Of a stretch of 64,000 bases of DNA, positions 16,599 to 26,056 are shown piece after piece. The notes under the pieces are model-generated. The model saw only the letters and a program-made list of their open reading frames with translations. It was not told where the DNA came from and searched no databases. This DNA comes from Fusibacter sp. 3D3 (GTDB taxonomy: Bacteria; Bacillota; Clostridia; Peptostreptococcales; Acidaminobacteraceae), in NCBI RefSeq assembly GCF_001748365.1, contig NZ_BDHH01000010.1:124001-188000 (forward strand), read 5' to 3'. A program made the translations under genes and the position numbers. How positions within the stretch are numbered: the first letter of the stretch is position 1; every line of letters starts with the position of its first letter.

Positions 16599-17481
16599 AC
16601 CAATTTTCACATTGAGAGAAGCCTTAAAGAGTCTGTGGCGAAATAGATTGATGAGTATTGCCTCTGTTTCCTCGGTTTCAGCAACTTTGATTATATTAGG
16701 CATTATATTTGCGTTGATTGTCAATGTTAATGCATCGACTCAGGCAGCAAAAGATCAGATTGACAGCATAAAAGTCTACTTATTGGATGAGTTGACTTCA
16801 GAAGAGAGTGAAGCGTTGCAAAATGAAATTGAAGCCATAGCAGGTGTAGAAACTGTTTCTTATGAAAATAAGGTCGATGCTTTGGCGAAGATGCAAGCGT
16901 CGTGGAAAGAAAATGCATATATGCTAGAAGGCTTAGAAAAAAATCCGTTGCCCAATTCTTTTATTGTCTATTTGACCGATATTTACTATTCAGAGAGCGT
17001 ACTTGCGTCTTTGGAAAAATTAGAGGGAATAGAGCAAATTAAATCCAATCAAGATACCGTTGCGAAACTGTTATTGTTTACAGATTTGATTAGAAAAGCT
17101 GGATTGACGATTATATTTGTTTTAATTGCAATTTCGACTTTTATCATACACAATACGATTAAGCTGGCGGTTAATGCACGACATAGGGAAATTAATATCA
17201 TGAAGTATGTGGGTGCCACAAACTGGTTTATCAGATGGCCTTTTTTAACAGAAGGGACGATCTTGGGACTTGTAGGCGCAGGGGTTTCAGCTATGATCAT
17301 GAAGATCGGCTATGAGTATATTTTTAATGTGTTGCATTCTGATTTTTTTGTATTGATTGCAGCTTATATTGTCAAACCAGAAGTGCTCATGAAAGACTTG
17401 ATATTTTTATTTGTAGTTATTGGTGCTGGGATTGGTGCGCTGGGCAGTATTTGGTCCATGCGTAAATATCTAAATGTGTAG
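16582..17481 (+). CDS. ftsX: Cell-division protein FtsX
   Basis: A 299-residue permease-like partner of FtsE. It has one N-terminal transmembrane segment (about residues 23-48), an extracytoplasmic domain (about 50-170, containing IDSIKVYLLDELTSEE), and three further membrane segments at about 175, 225 and 270. The periplasmic-type loop transmits the FtsE ATPase state to the murein hydrolase encoded next. AGGAG lies 5 bp before the ATG, inside the end of ftsE. The short cytoplasmic N-terminus (LREALKSLWRNRLMS) is the conserved FtsX entry helix. Confidence 0.95.
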   Translation: MAMTIKPIFTLREALKSLWRNRLMSIASVSSVSATLIILGIIFALIVNVNASTQAAKDQIDSIKVYLLDELTSEESEALQNEIEAIAGVETVSYENKVDALAKMQASWKENAYMLEGLEKNPLPNSFIVYLTDIYYSESVLASLEKLEGIEQIKSNQDTVAKLLLFTDLIRKAGLTIIFVLIAISTFIIHNTIKLAVNARHREINIMKYVGATNWFIRWPFLTEGTILGLVGAGVSAMIMKIGYEYIFNVLHSDFFVLIAAYIVKPEVLMKDLIFLFVVIGAGIGALGSIWSMRKYLNV

Positions 17482-17490
17482 GAGGCTATG

Positions 17491-18624
17491 ATGAACTTAA
17501 AAAAATGGCTTCCCTTGATACTCATTTTTATGTTGATCTTTACAACGGCTTCTTGGGCGAATAACGATGAACTTAAAAAGAAAGAGCGGGAGTTAGAAGA
17601 ACTTAAACAACAAATTGAATCGATGGATGCGTCTATTGATGCCAATAAATCGCTTCAAAATCAAACGGCTTCCAATATAAAGAAAGTCAGTACAAGTATC
17701 AAAAATCTTGAAAAAGAGATTGCCGAATTAGACTTAAATATTAATAAGACCGAAGGGGACATTGACGTTAAGACGGTGGAACTTGCTGATGCGGAAGTCA
17801 AAATTGGAGAGAAAAATGAACTGTTGAACGATCGGTTGAGGGTCATGTATAAAACTGGGAACATAGGCTATATCGAGGTTCTAATCGGTTCAGAAGATTT
17901 TACAGATCTGCTCTCAAGAATTGATATGGTACAGAGAATATTGGATCAAGATCAGAATCTGATCCTCTTTTTAAAAGAGCAAAGAGACATCATCAATCAG
18001 AAAAAAACTGAACTTGAAGGCTTTAAAGTTGAACTCTTATCTTTGGTGACATCCAAAAAAGACAAACAAAGTGCGCTTGAAAAAGACTTAAAATCTATGA
18101 TCTCTTATAAAGAACAACTTCAAAAGGACCAAGCTTCGTTAGAAGAACTCGAAGATGAACTTTTAGGTGAAGCGGATCAATTGACCTCTGCTATCAAAAA
18201 TCTTCAACTCGCTAAAACTTATGTTGGTGGAGAAATGATGTGGCCTGTTCCAGGAAACTACACCATTACATCGCCTTTTGGCAATCGATTGCATCCTATA
18301 TTTAAAACGTATAAGATGCATACTGGAATTGATATTTCATGTCCAAGAAATTCGGATGTTTTAGCGGCACAATCTGGATCGGTTATTTACTCTGGATGGT
18401 ATGGCGGGTATGGTAAAGTAATCATTTTAGACCACGGCGGCGGCTATACCACGCTTTATGGTCATAATGATGGACTTGTAGGTAAGGTTGGACAAAAAGT
18501 GAATAAGGGAGACCTTATTGCAAAATCAGGAAGCACAGGATATTCCACGGGACCACATTGTCATTTCGAGGTGCGCGTTAATGGCGATTATGTTGATCCT
18601 GAAAAATATGTAAAAGGAAATTGA
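17491..18624 (+). CDS. Murein hydrolase activator / M23 peptidase with coiled coil
   Basis: A 377-residue exported protein. It has a signal peptide (LPLILIFMLIFTTASWA), a long coiled coil (about residues 25-240, rich in Glu, Lys and Leu), and a C-terminal LytM/M23 domain. The zinc site is complete: HTGIDISC (His and Asp) and GPHCHFEV (HxH), with GHNDGL between. Such EnvC/PcsB-like proteins are activated by FtsEX, and the gene lies 9 bp after ftsX. An ATG ATG doublet occurs at the start; the second is better spaced from GGAGG. With intact zinc ligands it is likely an active endopeptidase. Confidence 0.93.
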   Translation: MNLKKWLPLILIFMLIFTTASWANNDELKKKERELEELKQQIESMDASIDANKSLQNQTASNIKKVSTSIKNLEKEIAELDLNINKTEGDIDVKTVELADAEVKIGEKNELLNDRLRVMYKTGNIGYIEVLIGSEDFTDLLSRIDMVQRILDQDQNLILFLKEQRDIINQKKTELEGFKVELLSLVTSKKDKQSALEKDLKSMISYKEQLQKDQASLEELEDELLGEADQLTSAIKNLQLAKTYVGGEMMWPVPGNYTITSPFGNRLHPIFKTYKMHTGIDISCPRNSDVLAAQSGSVIYSGWYGGYGKVIILDHGGGYTTLYGHNDGLVGKVGQKVNKGDLIAKSGSTGYSTGPHCHFEVRVNGDYVDPEKYVKGN

Positions 18625-18634
18625 GGTGCTTAAA

Positions 18635-19849
18635 TTGAAAAAAATTAATGTTGTTATTTTATCATTGTTACTTATAATTGCCAGTAGTGGTATTACCTTT
18701 TTTGCAACAACGATCACGCAAGTGGATTTAGGGGATAAAGTGGTCATTTCAAAAAAAGATTTTGACCAGTATCAAGAGACGATTAACAAGTATAAAGAAG
18801 TGGAAGTTTTAAAGGACTATATTGAAAAGAATTATTACAAAGAAGTGAGTGATGAACTCATGATCGAAGGTATGAAGAAGGGGATTTTTACTGTTCTTGA
18901 AGACCCGTATTCGCTTTTTATGAATAAAGATGAGTACAAGAGTTATATGGAATCTTCGTCAGGTGAATACCCAGGAATAGGGGTCTATTTAGTCGCAAAT
19001 GAAGACAATGAAATAGAAATCGTTGCACCAATTGAAGATACACCGGGTGAACGTGCAGGGCTTCAAGCAAAAGATCTTATTATTGGCGTCAATGGAGAAA
19101 CTGTGGATGCATCGGTTATGGACGAGACCATCTCTAAAGTAAAAGGTGAGCCGGGCACATCTGTAACCCTTACGATCTATAGACCTTCACTCAAAGACAA
19201 ATTTGATGTGGACATCAAAAGAGAATGGATCGATGTAAAAGTTGTAAAATCAAGAATGCTGGACTCTCAATTGGGATATTTGAGAATATCCATGTTTGAT
19301 GAAAATTCAGCGTTTGAATTTGATAAACATATGAAAGAACTTGTGAACCAAGGGGCTCAAGGTGTCGTTCTTGACCTCAGACAAAATCCAGGCGGCTATT
19401 TAACACAATGTGTGAAGATTGCAGACAGCTTACTGGGCAAATCTCTGATCGTATACACGGAAAGTCGAAATGGTGACAACGAGCGGTTTGAGTCAGACTC
19501 TAAAAAAATGGATGTGCAGTTGGTGGTTTTAGTGGACCAAGGCTCTGCCAGTGCTTCGGAAATTTTAACAGGTGCATTAAAAGACAATAAAGCAGCAACC
19601 ATCGTTGGGGTGACCACGTATGGAAAAGGTGTTGTTCAAATTGTAAAACCTTTTTCAGAGGATACAGGCTTTAAGCTCACCACTTCAGAATACTTTACGC
19701 CATCTGGTAAAAACATTCATAAAATTGGTATTGAGCCCGATGTGGTAGAACCACTTGATGAAAACTATAGCAAGATTGAAAATCCAACAGATGCAGATGA
19801 CAATCAACTTCAAAAAGCCATTGAAATTTTAAATGAAAAGCTCAAATAA
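18635..19849 (+). CDS. ctpA: C-terminal processing peptidase (S41) CtpA
   Basis: A roughly 404-residue periplasm-side serine protease with an N-terminal membrane anchor or signal (VVILSLLLIIASSGITFF), a PDZ domain (about residues 90-175, with YPGIGVYLVANED), and an S41 catalytic domain. The nucleophile Ser is in GSASASEILTGAL and the Lys in GVTTYGKGVVQ. Two starts compete: TTG with GAGGTG six bases upstream (used here) and a GTG nine bases earlier with AAAGGA. The gene directly follows the FtsEX-M23 genes, a frequent order in Firmicutes, where it trims wall enzymes or signalling proteins. Confidence 0.93.
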   Translation: MKKINVVILSLLLIIASSGITFFATTITQVDLGDKVVISKKDFDQYQETINKYKEVEVLKDYIEKNYYKEVSDELMIEGMKKGIFTVLEDPYSLFMNKDEYKSYMESSSGEYPGIGVYLVANEDNEIEIVAPIEDTPGERAGLQAKDLIIGVNGETVDASVMDETISKVKGEPGTSVTLTIYRPSLKDKFDVDIKREWIDVKVVKSRMLDSQLGYLRISMFDENSAFEFDKHMKELVNQGAQGVVLDLRQNPGGYLTQCVKIADSLLGKSLIVYTESRNGDNERFESDSKKMDVQLVVLVDQGSASASEILTGALKDNKAATIVGVTTYGKGVVQIVKPFSEDTGFKLTTSEYFTPSGKNIHKIGIEPDVVEPLDENYSKIENPTDADDNQLQKAIEILNEKLK

Positions 19850-19880
19850 TCAAACCTATGAACTGTGAAGGGAGACCCTT

Positions 19881-20108
19881 ATGGATTTTTCAAAGTATAT
19901 GGCAACAGGCAATGCAATTAAGGCACTTGGTCTTAAACTTCAGAGTGTGATCGATTCAGAGGCTGTAAATCAGCAGGAGGAAGCGGTTAATAAAGGCTCT
20001 AAAAAGATGGACAGGGTTTCTGATGCCTATATAAATCCTGGAATAGCTGTAGCTGGACTCCTATTTATTTTAGTCATAGGCACTTTTATTTTGCTCCACT
20101 TTTGGTAA
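19881..20108 (+). CDS. Small single-pass membrane protein
   Basis: A 75-residue protein of unknown function. The first 50 residues are polar and partly helical. One hydrophobic segment (GIAVAGLLFILVIGTFILLHFW) forms the C-terminus, so it is probably tail-anchored with the polar part in the cytoplasm. GGGAGACC precedes the ATG, and the gene follows ctpA by 31 bp, so it is the last member of the ftsE-led operon. No recognisable family. Confidence 0.65.
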   Translation: MDFSKYMATGNAIKALGLKLQSVIDSEAVNQQEEAVNKGSKKMDRVSDAYINPGIAVAGLLFILVIGTFILLHFW

Positions 20109-20154
20109 AAATATAAACTGAATTTTACACTCTAACCAAACTTAAATTAAAATG

Positions 20155-20211
20155 AAGAGCTTATAGATCACAGCGGTTCGTAGAACATCTCGTGAACTAT
20201 AAGCTCTTTTT
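20155..20211 (+). terminator. Terminator ending the ftsE operon
   Basis: GAGCTTATAG pairs perfectly with CTATAAGCTC across a 36-nt loop and is followed by TTTTT. The loop contains a second possible hairpin (GTTCGTAGAAC). The shared motif ACACTCTAACC lies about 20 bp upstream. Confidence 0.75.
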
Positions 20212-20229
20212 AAAATGTCGAAAATGTAT

Positions 20230-20258
20230 TTGACGGGTACGCGTAAAAACTATATAAT
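20230..20258 (+). promoter_or_regulatory. Sigma-A promoter of uvrBA
   Basis: TTGACG and TATAAT are separated by exactly 17 bp, 31 bp before the uvrB start codon, immediately after the preceding terminator. Confidence 0.88.
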
Positions 20259-20265
20259 TGAAATA

Positions 20266-20279
20266 CGAACAAACGTTTG
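20266..20279 (+). promoter_or_regulatory. LexA (SOS) box of uvrBA
   Basis: CGAACAAACGTTTG matches the Gram-positive LexA/DinR consensus CGAACrnryGTTYg at every defined position. It lies 7 bp after the -10 element, where bound LexA would block transcription start. uvrB and uvrA are therefore probably induced by DNA damage. Confidence 0.87.
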
Positions 20280-20288
20280 GAGGGTGAT

Positions 20289-22274
20289 ATGAATCGCTTT
20301 AGAATAGTATCAGATTATAAACCTACAGGTGATCAACCAGAGGCGATTGAGAGTTTGGTCGCCGCTTTAGATCAAAATCAAAAATACAGTACTTTGCTTG
20401 GTGTAACCGGTTCTGGAAAGACCTTTACAGTGGCCAATGTAATTGAGCGTGTACAAAAACCAACGCTTGTCATTGCGCACAATAAAACGTTAGCGGCGCA
20501 ACTTGCTTCAGAGTTTAAAGCTTTTTTTCCAGACAATGCAGTGGAGTACTTTGTCAGTTATTATGATTATTATCAACCAGAAGCCTATGTTGCACATTCA
20601 GATACTTATATCGAAAAAGACGCATCTATTAACGAAGAAATAGACAAACTAAGACATTCGGCAACTTCAGCATTATTTGAGCGCAGGGACGTCATTATAG
20701 TGGCATCGGTATCTTGCATATATGGATTAGGAGATCCAATTGATTACTCGACCATGACCCTGTCCATAAGACCAGGGATGGATAAATCACGAAATGATAT
20801 TTTGAGAAGGTTGATTGATATCCAGTACACACGCAATGACATCAACTTCACACGTAATACTTTTAGAGTTCGTGGAGATGTCATTGAAGTGATGCCTTCT
20901 TATGAGTTTGAACGCGCTTATCGCATTGAACTCTTTGGAGATGAAATTGACCGGATTGCCGAGGTCAACGCTTTGACAGGCGAAATATTAGGTTATCGCA
21001 ACCACTTGACGATTTATCCAGCTTCACATTATGTAACACCAAAAGATAAACTTGAGGGTGCGATTGTCAATATTGAAACAGAACTTGAAGAGACCATCAA
21101 GTATTTTAAAGATCATAATAAATTGATTGAAGCACAGCGCATTGAACAGAGGACTAAGTATGATATTGAAATGCTCCGAGAAGTAGGGTTTTGTCAGGGC
21201 ATCGAAAATTATGCAAGAGTCTTATCTGGGAGACCTCCTGGCAGTAGACCCTTCACATTACTGGACTACTTTCCAGATGACTTTTTGATTGTCATTGATG
21301 AATCACATGTGACGATTCCTCAAATTAGAGCGATGTATGGGGGTGACCAAACCCGAAAGCAGTCACTTGTAGATTATGGATTCCGCTTGCCTTCTGCAAG
21401 GGATAATCGACCGCTTAATTTTGAAGAATTTGAGAAATTGGTGAACCAAGCTTTATTTATTAGTGCAACGCCTGGACCTTACGAGTATGAGCACAGTAAT
21501 AAAGCCATTGAGCAGATTATTAGACCGACGGGTTTGATTGACCCAGAAGTAGAAGTAAGACCTATAAAGGGACAGATTGACGATTTGTATTCAGAAATTA
21601 TGAAGAGAATAGAAAAAAATGAACGCGTTTTAGTGACCACTTTAACGAAAAAAATGTCTGAGGATTTAACCGATTACTTTAAAAAGATGGATATTAAAGT
21701 GAGATATTTACATTCAGACATTAAGACCATAGAGCGCATGAGCATTTTACATGACCTCAGAAAAGGGATTTTCGATGTGCTGGTGGGTATCAATCTTTTG
21801 AGAGAAGGGCTTGATATTCCTGAGGTCTCTCTAGTGGTTATTTTAGATGCCGACAAAGAAGGATTTTTGAGATCTGAAACGTCGCTGGTACAAACGATTG
21901 GTCGTGCAGCCCGAAATATTAACGGGAAGGTCATTCTTTATGCAGATAAAGAAACCCGATCGATGAAACTTGCACTGGATGAGACCAATAGAAGAAGGCA
22001 GATTCAAACAGAGTATAATGAAGCACATAACATAACACCAACAGGTATCGTCAAAAGTATTAGAGATGTTATTGAAGCCACTGTTGCAGCAGAAGAAGTC
22101 GCTGCTTATGAAGTCGAAAAAATCCAAAAAATGACGAAAAAGGAACTCAGAGATTATGTTGACACATTGGAGGGCGAAATGATGGAAGCCTCTAGGAAAC
22201 TTCAATTCGAGCGTGCAGCTGAACTTAGAGATATGATTGTCGAAATTAGAGAGACGAAATTGAGGAAGTCATGA
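20289..22274 (+). CDS. uvrB: Excinuclease ABC subunit B
   Basis: A 661-residue helicase-like subunit of nucleotide excision repair. It receives damaged DNA from UvrA and recruits UvrC. It carries Walker [11 protein letters not shown], the beta-hairpin region [11 protein letters not shown], the DESH box (VIDESHVT), helicase motif VI (QTIGRAARN), and a C-terminal UVR motif ([13 protein letters not shown]) that binds UvrC. Length is normal. The ATG follows GGAGGG; an in-frame TTG four codons earlier lies on the LexA box and is unlikely. The stop overlaps the uvrA start. Confidence 0.98.
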   Translation: MNRFRIVSDYKPTGDQPEAIESLVAALDQNQKYSTLLGVTGSGKTFTVANVIERVQKPTLVIAHNKTLAAQLASEFKAFFPDNAVEYFVSYYDYYQPEAYVAHSDTYIEKDASINEEIDKLRHSATSALFERRDVIIVASVSCIYGLGDPIDYSTMTLSIRPGMDKSRNDILRRLIDIQYTRNDINFTRNTFRVRGDVIEVMPSYEFERAYRIELFGDEIDRIAEVNALTGEILGYRNHLTIYPASHYVTPKDKLEGAIVNIETELEETIKYFKDHNKLIEAQRIEQRTKYDIEMLREVGFCQGIENYARVLSGRPPGSRPFTLLDYFPDDFLIVIDESHVTIPQIRAMYGGDQTRKQSLVDYGFRLPSARDNRPLNFEEFEKLVNQALFISATPGPYEYEHSNKAIEQIIRPTGLIDPEVEVRPIKGQIDDLYSEIMKRIEKNERVLVTTLTKKMSEDLTDYFKKMDIKVRYLHSDIKTIERMSILHDLRKGIFDVLVGINLLREGLDIPEVSLVVILDADKEGFLRSETSLVQTIGRAARNINGKVILYADKETRSMKLALDETNRRRQIQTEYNEAHNITPTGIVKSIRDVIEATVAAEEVAAYEVEKIQKMTKKELRDYVDTLEGEMMEASRKLQFERAAELRDMIVEIRETKLRKS

Positions 22275-25093
22275 TGAGTAAAAATAGTATTTATGTAAAA
22301 GGTGCTAAAGAGCATAATTTAAAGAATATTGATGTGAGAATCCCAAGAGATCAACTGGTTGTTATTACAGGTCTCAGTGGTTCAGGAAAATCTTCGCTTG
22401 CCTTCGATACGATTTATGCAGAAGGTCAAAGAAGATATGTGGAGAGTTTATCATCGTATGCAAGGCAGTTTTTAGGTCAAATGGAAAAACCAAATGTAGA
22501 ATACATTGAAGGACTTTCGCCTGCTATTTCCATAGATCAGAAGACGACCAATAGAAACCCACGATCTACGGTGGGAACGGTCACTGAAATCTATGATTAT
22601 TTGAGATTGTTGTATGCAAGAATTGGTATCCCACATTGTCCAGTCTGTGGGATGGAAATTGCGCCTCAATCGGTAGATCAAATTGTGGATCAAGTGATGC
22701 TCCTTGAAGAAGGCACTAAAATTCAAGTGCTTGCTCCCCTTATTGTGGGCAAAAAAGGGCAACATACCAAAGTTATCGAAGAATTGAGAAAAGAAGGCTA
22801 TGTGAGAGCGCGTATAAATGGTGAAGTCGTTGATCTTTCTGAAGAAATCGTTTTGACAAAGACCAAGAAAAACACCATAGAAGTGGTCGTCGATCGATTG
22901 GTCATCAAGGACGGGATACAACAAAGGCTAACGGATTCTCTCGAAACGGTTCTAAAATTATCTGAAGGCTTAATTGTTATAAATTGTATTGAGGGAGAGG
23001 ACCTCACTTTCAATACTCAATTTTCTTGTCCCGATCATGGACAAGGTATCGCGGAAATGGAACCGAGAATGTTTTCTTTCAACGCGCCATATGGTGCTTG
23101 TCCTGATTGTAATGGATTGGGCTTCACAAAGAAGGTAGATCCAGAATTGCTTGTACCCGATGTCAAATTATCGGTGAGCGAAGGGGCGTTGCTCCCTATT
23201 GCAAACAGCGCAGAAGGTACTTTTTATGTGAATATGATAAATGCTTTGTTAGAATATCACGGTGTTTCAACAGAAGTGCCCTTTAGAGAATTTCCAGAGA
23301 AATTGAAGCATGAAATTTTCTATGGCACAGGAAAGCGCGATGTCAAATTTAAATACGATAGCAAATATGTGGGCTTTTCAGAATTCAATCGGCCTTTTGA
23401 AGGCCTTGTGAACAATTATGAGAGAAGATATGCAGCGACCACTTCAGAGTACATCAGACAAAAAATTGATGAGTTTATGAGTATGATAGAATGTGAAACT
23501 TGTCATGGTAATCGATTAAAAGATGAGGTATTAGCTGTTACAGTGGGTGGTAAGAGTATCATAGAGATCACTGAATTATCGGTGAAGGATGCCATTGTCT
23601 TTTTTGACCGTTTGAGCCTTGGTTCTACGCATGCTCAAATAGCCGATCAGATTTTAAAAGAGATTAATGCAAGATTACTTTTTCTAAAAAATGTAGGTCT
23701 AGAGTATCTATCATTAGCGCGTGCGGCAAGCACTCTATCAGGCGGTGAATCTCAGCGTATTAGACTTGCAACTCAGATTGGGTCAGGCCTTGTAGGCGTA
23801 CTTTATATTTTAGATGAACCCAGTATAGGACTTCATCAAAAGGACAATCAAAAGTTATTAAAGACGCTTCGAAACCTCACGGATCTTGGTAATACACTAT
23901 TAGTCGTTGAACATGATGAAGAAACCATCATGGAAGCGGATTATATCTTGGACTTAGGACCAGGCGCGGGTGAACATGGTGGTGAAATCATTGCAGAAGG
24001 GACTATTGAAGATATACTAGCCTCTGAAGCTTCATTGACGGGTCAGTATTTATCGGGCAAGAAAAAGATAGAGGTGCCTGCCGTTAGAAGAGCATCGAAT
24101 GGCCATAAAATCAGGATAACGGGTGCTGTTGAGAACAATCTCAAAAATATTGACGTGGATATTCCACTGGGCATATTTTGCGCCATAACAGGTGTATCGG
24201 GTTCTGGAAAGAGCACTTTGATCAATGAGATCCTTTACAAGTCATGTGCGATAAAGATTAACAGAAGCCGAATAAAGGCGGGGAAGCATGACGATATTAT
24301 CGGGCTTGAACACATCGATAAAGTCATCGATATTGACCAGTCGCCAATAGGGCGGACGCCGAGATCAAATCCAGCAACTTATACAGGTGTATTCGATCAC
24401 ATTAGAGATATTTTTGCACAAGTTCCCGATGCAAAGATGAGAGGCTATCAAAAAGGTCGATTCAGCTTTAATGTCAGTGGGGGTAGATGTGAGCATTGTA
24501 AAGGGGATGGCATTATCAAAATTGAGATGCATTTTCTGCCGGATGTCTATGTTCAATGTGATGTGTGCAAGGGCAAAAGATATAATCGCGAAACGCTTGA
24601 AGTTAAATACAAAGGCAAGAACATCGCCGACGTTTTAGAATTGACTGTGGAAGAAGCCCTTGAGTATTTTGCCAATATTCCAAAGATTAAAAGAAAAATT
24701 CAAACCCTTTATGATGTCGGTCTTGGCTATATTAGGTTAGGTCAGCCGTCCACACAGCTATCTGGCGGGGAGGCACAACGTATAAAACTCGCTACTGAAC
24801 TCAGCAAAGTGAGCACAGGGAAGACACTTTATATTTTAGATGAACCAACCACAGGACTTCATACAGCAGACGTTCACAATCTCATTGAAGTGTTACAAAA
24901 ATTAGTAGATGCAGGCAATACCATTGTCGTTATAGAACATAATCTCGATGTGATTAAATCTTCAGATCATATCATCGATTTAGGACCAGATGGTGGGGAT
25001 AATGGTGGTACCATACTTGTGACGGGAACACCTGAGCAGGTGGCGAAGCATAAGACCTCGTATACGGGTGAATTTTTAAAAAAAATGTTGTAA
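22274..25093 (+). CDS. uvrA: Excinuclease ABC subunit A
   Basis: A 939-residue damage-recognition ATPase of nucleotide excision repair. It has two ABC modules: first Walker [11 protein letters not shown] and signature [10 protein letters not shown], second Walker [11 protein letters not shown] and signature [10 protein letters not shown]. Zinc modules are visible (CPVCG, CPDHG with CPDCNG, and CEHCKGDG with CDVCKG). Two adjacent ATGs begin the frame; the second has better spacing from GAGGA. Translational coupling to uvrB (overlapping stop and start) keeps the two subunits in step under LexA control. Confidence 0.98.
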   Translation: MSKNSIYVKGAKEHNLKNIDVRIPRDQLVVITGLSGSGKSSLAFDTIYAEGQRRYVESLSSYARQFLGQMEKPNVEYIEGLSPAISIDQKTTNRNPRSTVGTVTEIYDYLRLLYARIGIPHCPVCGMEIAPQSVDQIVDQVMLLEEGTKIQVLAPLIVGKKGQHTKVIEELRKEGYVRARINGEVVDLSEEIVLTKTKKNTIEVVVDRLVIKDGIQQRLTDSLETVLKLSEGLIVINCIEGEDLTFNTQFSCPDHGQGIAEMEPRMFSFNAPYGACPDCNGLGFTKKVDPELLVPDVKLSVSEGALLPIANSAEGTFYVNMINALLEYHGVSTEVPFREFPEKLKHEIFYGTGKRDVKFKYDSKYVGFSEFNRPFEGLVNNYERRYAATTSEYIRQKIDEFMSMIECETCHGNRLKDEVLAVTVGGKSIIEITELSVKDAIVFFDRLSLGSTHAQIADQILKEINARLLFLKNVGLEYLSLARAASTLSGGESQRIRLATQIGSGLVGVLYILDEPSIGLHQKDNQKLLKTLRNLTDLGNTLLVVEHDEETIMEADYILDLGPGAGEHGGEIIAEGTIEDILASEASLTGQYLSGKKKIEVPAVRRASNGHKIRITGAVENNLKNIDVDIPLGIFCAITGVSGSGKSTLINEILYKSCAIKINRSRIKAGKHDDIIGLEHIDKVIDIDQSPIGRTPRSNPATYTGVFDHIRDIFAQVPDAKMRGYQKGRFSFNVSGGRCEHCKGDGIIKIEMHFLPDVYVQCDVCKGKRYNRETLEVKYKGKNIADVLELTVEEALEYFANIPKIKRKIQTLYDVGLGYIRLGQPSTQLSGGEAQRIKLATELSKVSTGKTLYILDEPTTGLHTADVHNLIEVLQKLVDAGNTIVVIEHNLDVIKSSDHIIDLGPDGGDNGGTILVTGTPEQVAKHKTSYTGEFLKKML

Positions 25094-25130
25094 AACTGAA
25101 AATGCAAACCATTTAGGTCATTATGGTCTA

Positions 25131-25178
25131 TAAAAAATAGGTGCTTCATCATGTGGATAGATGGGGCACCTATTTATC
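25131..25178 (-). terminator. Bidirectional terminator between uvrA and the minus-strand gene
   Basis: AAATAGGTGC pairs with GCACCTATTT. On the minus strand it is followed by TTTTTT and fits a terminator for the gene encoded there; on the plus strand the T run is weaker. Confidence 0.6.
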
Positions 25179-25234
25179 TGTAATTGTACAGCTAAAACTC
25201 TAAGATAATGGCTTGAATATGGATTTCAAGTTAT

Positions 25235-25900
25235 TTAGGGTTTGATGGCTTTAACTTTTTGTGCATTTAAATAACTTGCCACATTGGATAAAACAGCATC
25301 GGTTGATTCAACTGCAATTTTACCACGATCATTTTCTAATATCAGATAAAGGGTTTGACCTTCAATGTAATAATACTTGAAATCTGAGTAATAGTAAACG
25401 CCAGAATGGGAATAAAGAATGGAGCCAAGTGGAAAATCAAGTCTAAAATCATAGCCAGAAATAAGGATATAAGCTTTCCCAAAATAGGCCTTGGTCGTTT
25501 TGTAGGTCACAAAAATCCAAATTTCTGAGATAAACACCCAAAATGCAAATGTGAAATAATGAACAGGCAGTAGGGCACTTAGATCAAATCGATTGCCTGT
25601 CACAGGTAACAATATGATTAAAAAAGAAATGGCGTAAAAGGTGATGCGATGAACCGCTTTGGCGTCATGAATGTTGAGATGAAATAAAAATTCATCTTTC
25701 AGTTGGTATTTTTTGAGGACCCATTTTCGCATGAGCAATTGTACGAGCGGAAAAATCACCAGCACAGAAGCGGCAAGATAATGGATGTAAAAATTGGGTT
25801 GTTCCATTGCAAAAGGCAGTAGCGGAATGATTGAGAAATAATAAAAAACAACTGCAGCTAGACCCGCGAAAAAAATCAAAGAACGTGTTGTATTATTCAT
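25235..25900 (-). CDS. Four-helix membrane protein with PH-like tail
   Basis: A 221-residue protein with about four transmembrane segments in the first 150 residues (for example SLIFFAGLAAVVFYYF and ASVLVIFPLVQLLM) and a soluble C-terminal domain of about 70 residues (DFPLGSILYSHSGVYYYSDF and onward) that looks like a small beta-rich, PH-like fold. I do not recognise a named family. The start follows AAGGAGAC. It lies alone on the minus strand between uvrA and uvrC, which may reflect a local insertion into an excision-repair group. No function is assigned. Confidence 0.65.
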   Translation of the reverse strand: MNNTTRSLIFFAGLAAVVFYYFSIIPLLPFAMEQPNFYIHYLAASVLVIFPLVQLLMRKWVLKKYQLKDEFLFHLNIHDAKAVHRITFYAISFLIILLPVTGNRFDLSALLPVHYFTFAFWVFISEIWIFVTYKTTKAYFGKAYILISGYDFRLDFPLGSILYSHSGVYYYSDFKYYYIEGQTLYLILENDRGKIAVESTDAVLSNVASYLNAQKVKAIKP

Positions 25901-26056
25901 GAAAAGTCTCCTTGTATAAGTGAAAGTCAAAAGCGGTATTGGCATAAGGCATAGGTACCATTCCCTATTATACTAAAAAAATACGAATACTGAAATACTT
26001 TACGTAAAAAATCCGCTATAATAGGATTAGGTTTTATATGAAAGGAATTGTCTAAG

